A stretch of DNA of 60,211 bases, taken from Flavobacteriales bacterium. Lineage in GTDB: Bacteria; Bacteroidota; Bacteroidia; Flavobacteriales_F; PHOS-HE28. Below, one piece after another: positions 18,243 through 26,101 of the stretch. The translations under genes and the position numbers were made by a program. Position 1 is the stretch's first letter, and the number at the start of each line of letters is the position of its first letter. The DNA is taken from contig JAEUSV010000098.1 in assembly GCA_016788485.1 (NCBI GenBank), forward strand, positions 1 to 60,211, given 5' to 3'. The notes beneath the pieces were generated by a model, which was given only the letters and a program-made list of their open reading frames with translations, was not told the origin of the DNA and did no database searches.

Positions 18243-18861
18243 GCACCTGCGCAAGCCGTTGGAGCTCCAGCACGTTCGAGACACCCAGCTTGTCGAACAG
18301 GCGTGCCTTGTAAGTGGCCACCGTGGTGGGACGCAGGTCGAGCCGTTCCGCGATGTCGCGCACCGCAAGACCACGTAGAAGCTCGTTCATGACCATGAGC
18401 TCACGGTCCGAAAGGCCGGTGAAGGGGCTGGCGGACATGGATGCGGTGCGGTCGCCCTGGCGCAGCTCCATCTCCTCGCTCATGTACTCGCGCCCCTGGC
18501 ATACGGCGCGGATGGCGCGCATCACCTCCTCCTCCGTGGCCTGCTTGCTCAGGAACCCCGATCCACCCATGGCCATCACGCGCGGGGCATAGACCGCCTC
18601 GGGGCTCATCGAATACACCAGCACCCGCATGGCGGGGTGGCGCAGCCTGATCGGCTCGAGCACGTCGAGCGCATGCCCATCGCCGAGCTGCAGGTCAAGG
18701 ATGAGCAGGTCGGGGCTTCCGGCCTCCAACGCCTTCATGAGCTCTGCAAGGCTGCCCACTTCGGTCACCTGACGCACCCCGAACCTGTCCTGCAACAGGT
18801 TGCGAAGCCCACGCCGGATGATCACGTGATCATCCGCGACAAGCACGTTCCGTGCGATCAT
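18223..18861 (-). CDS. NarL/LuxR-family response regulator
   Basis: A 212-residue regulator. The receiver domain has the acidic pair Asp10/Asp11, the phosphoacceptor Asp56 in LLILDLQ, Ser84 and Lys106 in FLSKQ. The C-terminal LuxR-type helix-turn-helix has L-S-D-R-E-L near residue 150 and T-V-A-T-Y-K-A-R-L-F-D-K-L-G-V. It is encoded just upstream of, and overlapping, the propeller kinase, forming a two-component pair. Targets are unknown. A GAGATTTG element ends 4 nt before the ATG, so it may be translated from a leaderless mRNA. Confidence 0.9.
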   Translation of the reverse strand: MIARNVLVADDHVIIRRGLRNLLQDRFGVRQVTEVGSLAELMKALEAGSPDLLILDLQLGDGHALDVLEPIRLRHPAMRVLVYSMSPEAVYAPRVMAMGGSGFLSKQATEEEVMRAIRAVCQGREYMSEEMELRQGDRTASMSASPFTGLSDRELMVMNELLRGLAVRDIAERLDLRPTTVATYKARLFDKLGVSNVLELQRLAQVHGYEVS

Positions 18862-18865
18862 GCCT

Positions 18866-18873
18866 CAAATCTC
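18866..18873 (-). promoter_or_regulatory. -7 promoter element GAGATTTG, leaderless configuration
   Basis: One mismatch to TAnnTTTG on the minus strand, followed by 4 nt (AGGC) and the response-regulator ATG. Confidence 0.45.
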
Positions 18874-18910
18874 GGCAATACGGTAGAAGATCGGTCCCTG
18901 TTCCGTGCGT

Positions 18911-18926
18911 GTAGTTACTGAACTAC
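18911..18926. promoter_or_regulatory. Inverted repeat GTAGTT-ACTG-AACTAC, possible operator
   Basis: Perfect 6-bp arms around a 4-bp centre, in the divergent region between the response regulator and the structured RNA, about 23 bp upstream of the RNA's -7 element. It could bind the neighbouring NarL-type regulator, but nothing proves this. Confidence 0.35.
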
Positions 18927-18948
18927 GATCGGCCTCTACGGGTGTTCC

Positions 18949-18956
18949 TACGTTTG
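18949..18956 (+). promoter_or_regulatory. -7 promoter element TACGTTTG of the structured RNA
   Basis: Perfect match to the Bacteroidota -7 consensus TAnnTTTG, placing the transcript start near 18962. Confidence 0.7.
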
Positions 18957-18962
18957 CGGTGT

Positions 18963-19118
18963 GTTGGTGTTTGGACGAACGAACAAGCCTTCCCTCTGGT
19001 CCAAGAGGGGTCTGAACCGGGGTTGACCCGGGGATGGCCAGGAGAGCCTGGCGGGCCGGAGGCAGGCTTGCTTCGTCCGAAAACTGGAAGCGCCCGCGGA
19101 AGCGGGCGCTTCTCTTTT
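18963..19118 (+). ncRNA. Structured non-coding RNA or attenuating 5' leader of unknown class
   Basis: A compact unit of about 155 nt: promoter, branched structure, intrinsic terminator. Positions 18970-18979 pair with 19072-19081 (GGACGAA/TTCGTCC core), and CAAGCCT (18984-18990) pairs with AGGCTTG (19064-19070). Inside this stem lie three hairpins: CCCTCT/AGAGGG (18992-19009), CCGGG/CCCGG (19017-19031) and GCCAGG/CCTGGC (19037-19052). A strong terminator follows. It could be a free small RNA, or a riboswitch or attenuator for the phosphoesterase gene starting at 19148. It lacks the features I know for SRP RNA, tmRNA, TPP, cobalamin or c-di-GMP elements. Confidence 0.65.
19087..19118 (+). terminator. 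Intrinsic terminator with 11-bp stem and GGAA tetraloop
   Basis: GAAGCGCCCGC (19087-19097) and GCGGGCGCTTC (19102-19112) pair perfectly around a GNRA-type loop, followed by TCTTTT. It ends about 30 nt before the next start codon. Confidence 0.85.
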
Positions 19119-19147
19119 CCCCTCCAGGATCCCGATCTTCAGGCCCA

Positions 19148-21511
19148 ATGGAGGTCCTCCAAGGCATCCGGCGACGGCTCCGACAGGCCGACCGGCAGGC
19201 GCTCGCGTTCAGCGGACTGGCCATGGTGCTGGCGGTGCTGGCCATGGCCGCACCCCTCCGCAGCGCGGCTCCCGTGGAGCCCCGCGTGGGCGGCCTGCTC
19301 GTATGGGCCGCGGTGCTCGAGCTGGTGCACGGCTTCCGGCGCGCCACACCGGCCGATCGGCGTTCGGCCTGGCTGAGCGGCGCGGTGTCGCTCGTGGTCG
19401 GCCTGCTGCTGATCAACGCTGTGCTCTTCCGCAGCTCGGCGCTGGTGGTGCTGCTGGCCGGCACGTTCGCGCTCGATGCTTTGCGCCACGTCGGCCGCGG
19501 ATTGCAGGCCCACCGGCAGGGACTGCGGTACAGCGCGCCCGCCCTCTCCTTCGTGGGCAACGCTGGCCTCGTGCTCTTCCTCGCCGCGCTCAGCCCCTTC
19601 ACCATCGGGTGGACGGTGGCCATCGCCGGCGCCGCGCGCATCACCGGCATCGCCTTCACCATCCTGCGCAGCCGCACCGGCGAGCTCGATGAGGCCGGCG
19701 ACGATGCCGTGCGCGCCATCGGCATGGGCGACGATGCCGAGGTGATGGACGAGGGACAGCGCATGGAGACCGAGGAGGCCGCGCGCGCGCCCATCGACAC
19801 GCGCTGGATCTTGAGCCTGGTGGCCATCCTCTTCGCCATCCACCTGGGCCGCATGGGCCTCGACCGCACCGCGCTCGGCATCCTCTCGCCGCTGCTCGCC
19901 CTGGTGGGCGACTGCGTGATCGCGCTCCTCATCGCCTACGGCGTGCTAGCTCCGTTGCGCGCGCTCTTCCGCGGGGTGAGCGCTCCGCTGGAACGCGCGG
20001 GCTGGCGCTGGGTGCAACGCGCACCGAAGGATAAGCGTCGGTGGTGGACCCTGCGCGCCGCCGTGCGTGCCTGGCTGCTGCACCGCCTGCGCACCGGCAT
20101 CCGCCTGCGCACCGCCGCCTACTCGCTGCGCGCCGCCGTGCGTAACGGCCTGCAGATCGGCCTGCCCTTCAGCGCACTGCTCGCCGCCACCATGCCGGTG
20201 TGGGGAATGAGCTGGTACTTCGACACCGAGAACTGGGCCGCGGGCGTGTGGGACAGCTGGGCCGCCAACCACACCGACACGTGGCGAGAGGCCATGGTGA
20301 AGGCCGTTACACCCACGCCCACCGCCAATGACTTCCGCCTGGCGCCCCCCGGCGTGGACGACAGCACCGACTTCCGCTTCGTGATCATCGGCGACCCCGG
20401 CGAAGGCGACCCCTCGCAATGGGTGCTCAAGGACCGCATCCTCGCCGTGGCCGAACACCCGGAAACGCGCTTCGTGGTGATCAGCAGCGACGTGGTGTAC
20501 CCCACCGGTGCGCTGCGCGACTACGAACGCAAGTTCTGGTTGCCGTTCAAGGGCGTGACCAAGCCCGTGTACGCGATCCCGGGCAACCACGACTGGTACG
20601 ATGCGCTGGAGGGGTTCGCCGCGACCTTCTATACCGAGGACGCCGCGCGCACCGCCATGCATGCGCGCATCGAGGCCGACCTGAAGCTCACCACCACCAC
20701 CGATGCGCGCGTGGAGGAGATGCTCGCCGAGGCCCGGCGCCTTCGCGGCCTGTACGGCGTTCCCACCGGCCACCAGACCGCGCCATTCTTCCAGGTGCGC
20801 TGCGGCGACCTGGTCTTCATCGCCATCGATACCGGCGTGCTTCGCCGTGCGGACCCCGTTCAGCTGGCGTGGCTGAAGGCCGTGCTGGAGGCCAACAAGG
20901 GACGCCTGGTCTTCGCCCTGCTTGGGCATCCGTTCTACGCCATCGGCGAGTACCAGGGCGATATGACGCCGGAGTTCGCCGCGCTTCATAAGCTGTTGAA
21001 GGAACACCACGTGACCATTGCCATGGCGGGCGACACGCACGACCTGGAGTTCTACCTGGAACACGACAGCGCCGGTGGCCCGCCCATGCACCACTTCGTC
21101 AACGGCGGTGGCGGCGCTTACCTGAGCCTGGGCGCGGCGCTCGCACCGCCCGAACGCATGCCCACCAGCACCTGGGCGCACTACCCGGCGCGCGCGCCGC
21201 TCACCGCCAAGATCGACCGGCTGACCCCATGGTACAAGCGCCCGGCATGGACCTGGACCACGAAGTACCAAGGCTGGCCCTTCAGCGCCGAATGGCTCAG
21301 CGCGGCCTTCGACCACAACGAGGCGCCCTTTTTCCAGAGCTTCTTCGAGGTGCGCGTGGAGCGCTCCAGCGGCCTGCTGCGCCTGATCGCGCACGGGGTC
21401 GATGGACCGCTGAAATGGAGGGACCTGCAACGTTCACCGGACCTGCCCTTGCACAGCGGCGAACCGGGCGGTGTGGCGGAGTGGACCTTTCCCCTGCCCG
21501 CGGTGAAGTGA
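19148..21511 (+). CDS. Membrane-anchored calcineurin-like phosphoesterase
   Basis: A 787-residue protein. The first 190 or so residues contain several paired helices resembling the HdeD/DUF308 fold. More membrane segments lie at about 225-275 and 335-350. A calcineurin-like metallophosphoesterase domain follows from about residue 410. Its motifs are GDPGEGD (Asp416), SSDVVYP, PGNHDWYD (residues 478-485), LLGHPFY and AGDTHD. The first block lacks the usual D-x-H histidine and the last is G-D-T-H rather than G-H-x-H, so metal binding may deviate. A polar C-terminal part has many Trp and Tyr residues. ATG 19148 was chosen because earlier in-frame codons fall inside the structured RNA. Substrate unknown. 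Confidence 0.75.
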   Translation: MEVLQGIRRRLRQADRQALAFSGLAMVLAVLAMAAPLRSAAPVEPRVGGLLVWAAVLELVHGFRRATPADRRSAWLSGAVSLVVGLLLINAVLFRSSALVVLLAGTFALDALRHVGRGLQAHRQGLRYSAPALSFVGNAGLVLFLAALSPFTIGWTVAIAGAARITGIAFTILRSRTGELDEAGDDAVRAIGMGDDAEVMDEGQRMETEEAARAPIDTRWILSLVAILFAIHLGRMGLDRTALGILSPLLALVGDCVIALLIAYGVLAPLRALFRGVSAPLERAGWRWVQRAPKDKRRWWTLRAAVRAWLLHRLRTGIRLRTAAYSLRAAVRNGLQIGLPFSALLAATMPVWGMSWYFDTENWAAGVWDSWAANHTDTWREAMVKAVTPTPTANDFRLAPPGVDDSTDFRFVIIGDPGEGDPSQWVLKDRILAVAEHPETRFVVISSDVVYPTGALRDYERKFWLPFKGVTKPVYAIPGNHDWYDALEGFAATFYTEDAARTAMHARIEADLKLTTTTDARVEEMLAEARRLRGLYGVPTGHQTAPFFQVRCGDLVFIAIDTGVLRRADPVQLAWLKAVLEANKGRLVFALLGHPFYAIGEYQGDMTPEFAALHKLLKEHHVTIAMAGDTHDLEFYLEHDSAGGPPMHHFVNGGGGAYLSLGAALAPPERMPTSTWAHYPARAPLTAKIDRLTPWYKRPAWTWTTKYQGWPFSAEWLSAAFDHNEAPFFQSFFEVRVERSSGLLRLIAHGVDGPLKWRDLQRSPDLPLHSGEPGGVAEWTFPLPAVK

Positions 21512-22294
21512 TCAGGCCTCGGTCTTCGCGCGCTCCCAATACGCGTCCATCTGCGCGAGCGTCATCTCGCCCAGCGCATGGCCGTCCTTCGCGGCCTCGC
21601 GCTCGAGGAAGCGGAAGCGCTGGATGAACTTGCGGTTGGTGCGCTCCAGCGCTTCGTCCGGGTCGATGCCCAGGAAGCGTGCGTAGTTCACCAGGCTGAA
21701 GAGCACATCGCCGAGCTCATCGGCCTGCTTCGCGGAACCCGTGTCCACCTCGTGCTTCAGCTCGCGCAGCTCCTCGTTCACCTTGTCCCACACCTGGTCG
21801 CGGTGCTCCCAGTCGAAGCCCACGCCACGCGCCTTGTCCTGCACGCGGATCGCCTTCACCAGCGAGGGCAGCCCGCGCGGCACGCCTTCCAGCACGCTCT
21901 TCTCCGTGGCGCCGGCCTTGGCCTTCTCCGCCAGCTTGATCTTCTCCCAGTTCGCCTTCACCTCCTGCTCGTCCTTCACCTGCACATCGCCGTAGATGTG
22001 CGGGTGCCGGTGGATGAGCTTCTCGCAGATGCCGTTGAGCACGTCGGTGATGTCGAAGGCGCCCTTCTCCTGGCCGATCTTGGCGTAGAACACCATGTGG
22101 AGCAGCAGGTCGCCAAGCTCCTTCTTCACGCCGTCAAGGTCGCCTTCCAGGATCGCGTCGCCGAGCTCGTAGGTCTCTTCGATGGTGAGCGGGCGCAGGG
22201 TCTCCAGGGTCTGCTTCCTGTCCCACGGGCACTTGGCGCGCAGGTCGTCCATGATGTTCAGCAGGCGTTCGAAGGCGGCGAGGCGGGGGTCCAT
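21512..22294 (-). CDS. mazG: Nucleoside triphosphate pyrophosphohydrolase MazG
   Basis: A 260-residue all-helical house-cleaning enzyme that hydrolyses NTPs to NMP and pyrophosphate. Two MazG domains are visible. The first has CPWDRKQTLETL and EETYELGDAI with K-K-E-L-G-D-L-L-L-H. The second has E-V-K-A-N-W-E-x-I-K followed by E-E-L-R-E-L..Q-A-D-E-L-G-D-V-L-F-S-L-V-N-Y-A-R. The start at 22294 (MDPRLAAFERL) is favoured: a GACCTTTG promoter-like element ends 17 nt upstream and lies inside the longer in-frame extension. The next gene is divergent, with only 66 nt between the start codons. Confidence 0.93.
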   Translation of the reverse strand: MDPRLAAFERLLNIMDDLRAKCPWDRKQTLETLRPLTIEETYELGDAILEGDLDGVKKELGDLLLHMVFYAKIGQEKGAFDITDVLNGICEKLIHRHPHIYGDVQVKDEQEVKANWEKIKLAEKAKAGATEKSVLEGVPRGLPSLVKAIRVQDKARGVGFDWEHRDQVWDKVNEELRELKHEVDTGSAKQADELGDVLFSLVNYARFLGIDPDEALERTNRKFIQRFRFLEREAAKDGHALGEMTLAQMDAYWERAKTEA

Positions 22295-22348
22295 GCGGAA
22301 GGGATCAGGTGCAAAGGTCGTGTGAAGCATGTGGTGAACGCCGGTCGA

Positions 22349-22356
22349 TACCTTGG
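22349..22356 (+). promoter_or_regulatory. -7 promoter element TACCTTGG, leaderless configuration
   Basis: Ends 4 nt before the ATG at 22361. Confidence 0.55.
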
Positions 22357-22360
22357 TGCC

Positions 22361-23128
22361 ATGAACAGCAGCCACCTGATGCGGCGCCTGGCACGTGCCA
22401 TGGTGCTCACCTTGATCGCCGCACTGTTCGGTCACACGGCCCGTTCACAAGTGCTCATCTCACTCCTGTTCGGTGACGACCTCAACACAGGGAAGGTCGA
22501 GTTCGGTCTGGAGGGCGGTGCCACCTTCTCCACCATCAACGGCCTGAACAGTGCGGGACCCAAGTCCGGCTTCAACCTGGGTTTCTACTTCGACATCAAG
22601 CTGAAGCACCAGTGGTCACTGGCCACCGGCGTGATGGTGAAATCGCCGTGGGGCGCCAAGGGGCTCCCTACCTATTCGCTCGGCGATGCTGAACTGGACA
22701 GCGTTTTCCACGGCGGGTCGGTGGAGCGCCGCCTCAACTACTTCAACGTACCCATCATGGCCAAGTACAGCTTCGGAAGGTTGTTCGCCATGGCCGGACC
22801 GCAGCTCAGCCTGGGCTACAAGTCCTACGATGTCTTCAGCCGCGACATCGAGGAGGAGGAGGACCTCACCTACCGGCTGGAGAACCGATCGCTGTACCGC
22901 CCCATCGAGGCCGGACTATGCGCCGCGGCGGGAGTGCGCCTGTACAAGGGGTATGGCATGAACCTGCTGGTGCGCTACTACCATGGGTTGACGGAGATCC
23001 GCAAGGACCCGGCAGGCGCCATGTGGACGAACCGGGGCTGGCACCTGCAGGTCGGCATCCCCATCGGTGTTGGCAAGGCGCGCGCGAGGGCGGCCACGAA
23101 GGAGCAGGGCGCCACGTCAGCGCCCTAG
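22361..23128 (+). CDS. PorT-like outer-membrane beta-barrel protein
   Basis: A 255-residue exported protein. After a signal peptide (ends ..TARSQ) it has the alternating aromatic/hydrophobic strands of an eight-stranded barrel, with the characteristic F-N-L-G-F-Y-F-D-I-K-L segment near residue 65 and NYFNVPIMAKYSFG near 128. This matches the PorT/outer-membrane beta-barrel family of Bacteroidota, whose members have various or unknown roles. It is preceded directly by a -7 element. Its stop codon overlaps that of the convergent next gene in a shared CTAG. Confidence 0.75.
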   Translation: MNSSHLMRRLARAMVLTLIAALFGHTARSQVLISLLFGDDLNTGKVEFGLEGGATFSTINGLNSAGPKSGFNLGFYFDIKLKHQWSLATGVMVKSPWGAKGLPTYSLGDAELDSVFHGGSVERRLNYFNVPIMAKYSFGRLFAMAGPQLSLGYKSYDVFSRDIEEEEDLTYRLENRSLYRPIEAGLCAAAGVRLYKGYGMNLLVRYYHGLTEIRKDPAGAMWTNRGWHLQVGIPIGVGKARARAATKEQGATSAP

Positions 23129-24246
23129 AGCCCGAAGCGGTACTGCAGCCCGGTGAGGAACTGGGTACGCGCCGCGAGGAAGCCATATTCAGCGCGGATC
23201 ATCCAGTGCTTGTTCAGCTGGTACTGCCCTCCGATGATGAAGTTCCACATGTCCTTCTGTCGCTTCTGGATCGAATACTGCACGCTGGAGTTGGCGATGT
23301 CGTTCGCAGCGCGGTCGGCGGCTTCGAGAAAGCCACTGGCCCGGTCGATCAAGGCATTGGCGGCGTTGTAACGGGCTTCGTTCAAGGGGTTCGCCTGTTC
23401 GAGCGGGGAAAGTCCGGCCCACCAGGCATCCACCTGTTGGTCGATCTCCTCCACGCGCTGGTAACCGGCATCGATGTTCGCCCCCCACTCATCCGCGGGG
23501 ACCACATCGGCCAACGGAACGGATCCCACCGTCTCCGAACTGAGCTTGAGCCGGAACCCGCCCACCCAAAAGTTGAGGTTGCTCTCGGGGTCCTTCAACT
23601 GGATCCGCTTCCCCAGGCGCGGCCCGAACACGAAGGCGAAAGCCGGGTCCTCGAGCTGCGGTACATCGCTCCATGTGAAGTTCATGTCCAAGGCGAGCCA
23701 GGCGCCCGCCACACCGATGGTCGGGGTCAGGCCCAGACCGAACGTGGTGGCATTGAAATCCACCTTGCTGTCCGAGCGGAAGATCAGTTGGTCCACGCCG
23801 GAGCTGTCCGGCAACCAGAGGCCCCAACCCACATCGGTGCTGCCCTGGTTCTTGCCCAGGATGCCGTACACGTTAAGGAAGGGGAACAACCACACGTCCG
23901 GCCGCACACTCAGGCCTTGGGCCGTGGCCTCGGACCGGTCGAAGCGCACCAGCCCGTCCAGGTTCCGCATCTCGCCGTTATTGAATCCCACCATGAGGTT
24001 GTCGATGGTCAAGGGGGCCACGGAGCTGATGTACTGCGTGCCGATCCCGGCGGAATACGGCAGGTCGAAGCCCAAGGCGGCAGCCTTCTCCCCCCAGATG
24101 GGCAATGCGTAAGGATACTCGGCCTTCTTCAGGCTGTCCACCAAAGCTTCGTTCTTCCTGCCAACCGGTTTGTTGGAAAAGACCTGGGCGTGCAGACCAA
24201 GAGTGATCACGGACAGGATCGATGTGGTGATCAAGTAGCGCATCAT
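23125..24246 (-). CDS. Exported beta-barrel protein of unknown function
   Basis: A 373-residue protein with a signal peptide ending ..LGLHAQ. The body alternates strand-like and turn segments, with a helical insertion (about residues 265-330, rich in Asn, Ala and Asp). The C-terminus ends ARTQFLTGLQYRFGL, with the terminal aromatic/hydrophobic pattern of an outer-membrane barrel. I do not recognise a named family with confidence. Two ATG codons are adjacent; the first (24246) lies 4 nt after CACATTTG, so it is preferred. It is convergent with the PorT-like gene and shares 4 bp with it. Confidence 0.65.
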   Translation of the reverse strand: MMRYLITTSILSVITLGLHAQVFSNKPVGRKNEALVDSLKKAEYPYALPIWGEKAAALGFDLPYSAGIGTQYISSVAPLTIDNLMVGFNNGEMRNLDGLVRFDRSEATAQGLSVRPDVWLFPFLNVYGILGKNQGSTDVGWGLWLPDSSGVDQLIFRSDSKVDFNATTFGLGLTPTIGVAGAWLALDMNFTWSDVPQLEDPAFAFVFGPRLGKRIQLKDPESNLNFWVGGFRLKLSSETVGSVPLADVVPADEWGANIDAGYQRVEEIDQQVDAWWAGLSPLEQANPLNEARYNAANALIDRASGFLEAADRAANDIANSSVQYSIQKRQKDMWNFIIGGQYQLNKHWMIRAEYGFLAARTQFLTGLQYRFGL

Positions 24247-24250
24247 GACA

Positions 24251-24258
24251 CAAATGTG
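24251..24258 (-). promoter_or_regulatory. -7 promoter element CACATTTG, leaderless configuration
   Basis: One mismatch to TAnnTTTG on the minus strand, 4 nt before the ATG at 24246. Confidence 0.45.
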
Positions 24259-24479
24259 GTTCGTTCGTCCGACCGGAGGTTGACCGACATCAGCAGATCC
24301 ACGCATTGCCCAGCGCGATGCACCAGCACAGGCCGTCCGGTCCAAGTGACATCCACCCCACCATCCGGGGCGAAGCCGATGGCGACGAAGTAGCTAGGCG
24401 CGAAGCCGTTGTGTTCAACCAGAAATCGACACAGGCCACACAGGACGGTGAGCAACAGCACGCTGACCAGTCCGATCGG

Positions 24480-25580
24480 TCAGGCACCGGGATCCGCGGG
24501 AGCGTCCTGGCCAAGGCCCTTCTCCACGCCGGCCATCCAGCTCATCATCAATCGGTAGCCGATGCTCAGCACCACGGCGCCGGTGAACAGGCCGATGAAG
24601 CCCGAAAGGATGAAGCCGCCGATGGCGCCGAGGAAGATGACCAAGGTAGGCACCGCAGCGCCGCGGCCGAGCAGGAGCGGCTTGAGGATGTTGTCGGAGA
24701 TCATCACCACCAGCATCCAGATGGTGAGCAGCACGGCGGGCAGGGTGGTCATCGACGCCCAGGCATAGATGATCACGCCAATACCGATGGGGCCCACGCC
24801 GATCTGCACGATGCACAGCAGCAGGGCGGCGATGGTGAGAAAACCCGCGGCCGGCACCCCCGCGATGAAGACACCCGCCGCGAACATGGCGGACTGCAGG
24901 ACGGCCACACCCAGAATGCCCTTGGCCACCTGGCGCACGGTGCCCGCGGCAAGATCCACCATGGCCTTGCCGTTGCGGCCCATCACGCGATCGAGGAAGC
25001 GCTCCGCGGCCTGCCCGCCCTCACGCGCGAAGGCCAGCATCACGCCGGCGGCGACGAAGGCGATGATGAGCTTGAGCAGGTCCACGGTGAAGCTGGCGAG
25101 CCCCTTCACCAGCCTCAGGGCGATGTCCTTCACCTGATCCGCATGATCGCGCACCATGGCTGCGACGGCACCATCACTGGCCGGCCAGCGATCCGCGATG
25201 ATCTTCTTCAGCCCGGTTCCTGTGTACCATTCCGGCGGGAGTTGCGGCACGTGCAATTCATCAGCGGTGAGATGCGCCCTCAGCGCCTGCAGTGAGCTCA
25301 CCAGGCTCTGTCCGGTGAAATAGCCCGGAACGGCGATGCAGGTGAGGCCGACCAGCACCAGCGCCGTGGCGGCGAGCCCCTTGCGACCGCCCATCCAGCG
25401 GGTCATTGCGCTGAACAATGGGTACAGCGCTACGGACAGGATCACGGACCACACGAGGATGGTGGTGAAGGGGGCCAGGATGAGCACGCACCATGTGAGC
25501 AACCCGCCCAACAGGATCAAGCGGATGAACGTGTCGATCGCGATGGCAGGAGGCCAGCCCCTGTGTGCTCCGTTGTTCAT
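24480..25580 (-). CDS. AI-2E family transporter (TqsA/PerM-like permease)
   Basis: A 366-residue permease with the layout of the AI-2E family (PF01594): about eight membrane helices in pairs, and a long extracytoplasmic segment (about residues 85-165) after the first three or four helices. The conserved C-terminal region contains ISDNILKPLLLGRGA followed by G-A-I-G-G. Members have been linked to autoinducer-2 export or Na+/H+ antiport, but substrates are mostly unknown. The upstream region toward the K+ channel gene is locally AT-rich (25580-25646) and may hold divergent promoters. Confidence 0.88.
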   Translation of the reverse strand: MNNGAHRGWPPAIAIDTFIRLILLGGLLTWCVLILAPFTTILVWSVILSVALYPLFSAMTRWMGGRKGLAATALVLVGLTCIAVPGYFTGQSLVSSLQALRAHLTADELHVPQLPPEWYTGTGLKKIIADRWPASDGAVAAMVRDHADQVKDIALRLVKGLASFTVDLLKLIIAFVAAGVMLAFAREGGQAAERFLDRVMGRNGKAMVDLAAGTVRQVAKGILGVAVLQSAMFAAGVFIAGVPAAGFLTIAALLLCIVQIGVGPIGIGVIIYAWASMTTLPAVLLTIWMLVVMISDNILKPLLLGRGAAVPTLVIFLGAIGGFILSGFIGLFTGAVVLSIGYRLMMSWMAGVEKGLGQDAPADPGA

Positions 25581-25646
25581 TTATGGTGAGTATTATCAGG
25601 CTAAAGTTCAGCAGGATGACGGACATTGGTGCTGTCGATCATCATT

Positions 25647-26090
25647 ATGCTTCCCGAGCCCATCCCCGATACACCCTTGGAGAAGCTTCTCTGGGGAGGT
25701 CTTCTTCTGGCGCTCTGCGTGCTGATCCACGCCGCAGGGCTCATCGGTTTGGGCCGTCTGGTGCGCAACCGATGGGAGGACCGTACGCCCGGTTACTTCA
25801 GCGATCTCTGGCTTCTTGTGCGCATGGCCTGGGTGATCACGCTTCTCCACCTGCTGCAGATCGGCGCCTGGGCCTGGTTCTTCGTCGCTTCAGGTGGCCT
25901 TCCCGACACGCAGACGGCCTTCTATTTCTCCTCTGTGACCTACACCACACTCGGATACGGCGATGTGGTGCTTCCGCATGCCTGGCGTACGATGTCGGGG
26001 CTTGAATCGCTTACGGGCATCCTCGCCGCCGGTCTCTCCACGGGTTTCTTCTTCAACCTGCTGAACCGGGTGCTCAAGCACCGCCACTAG
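25647..26090 (+). CDS. Two-helix potassium channel
   Basis: A 147-residue protein with two or three hydrophobic helices and the K+ selectivity filter T-T-L-G-Y-G-D (residues 100-106) between the last two, typical of Ion_trans_2 channels. There is no cytoplasmic RCK/TrkA-N domain, so gating must differ from larger channels. ATG 25647 was chosen over upstream TTG and GTG codons. It stands 11 nt before the Ca2+/H+ exchanger gene, so a cation-handling operon is likely. Confidence 0.85.
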   Translation: MLPEPIPDTPLEKLLWGGLLLALCVLIHAAGLIGLGRLVRNRWEDRTPGYFSDLWLLVRMAWVITLLHLLQIGAWAWFFVASGGLPDTQTAFYFSSVTYTTLGYGDVVLPHAWRTMSGLESLTGILAAGLSTGFFFNLLNRVLKHRH

Positions 26091-26101
26091 CACCTCCATC
26101 C

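Noticed and set aside
18963-19118. SRP RNA, 6S RNA or a common riboswitch
   Set aside because: The GGAAG-type SRP apical loop, the long bubble hairpin of 6S, and the core words of TPP, cobalamin and c-di-GMP elements are not present, so only a generic structured RNA is called.
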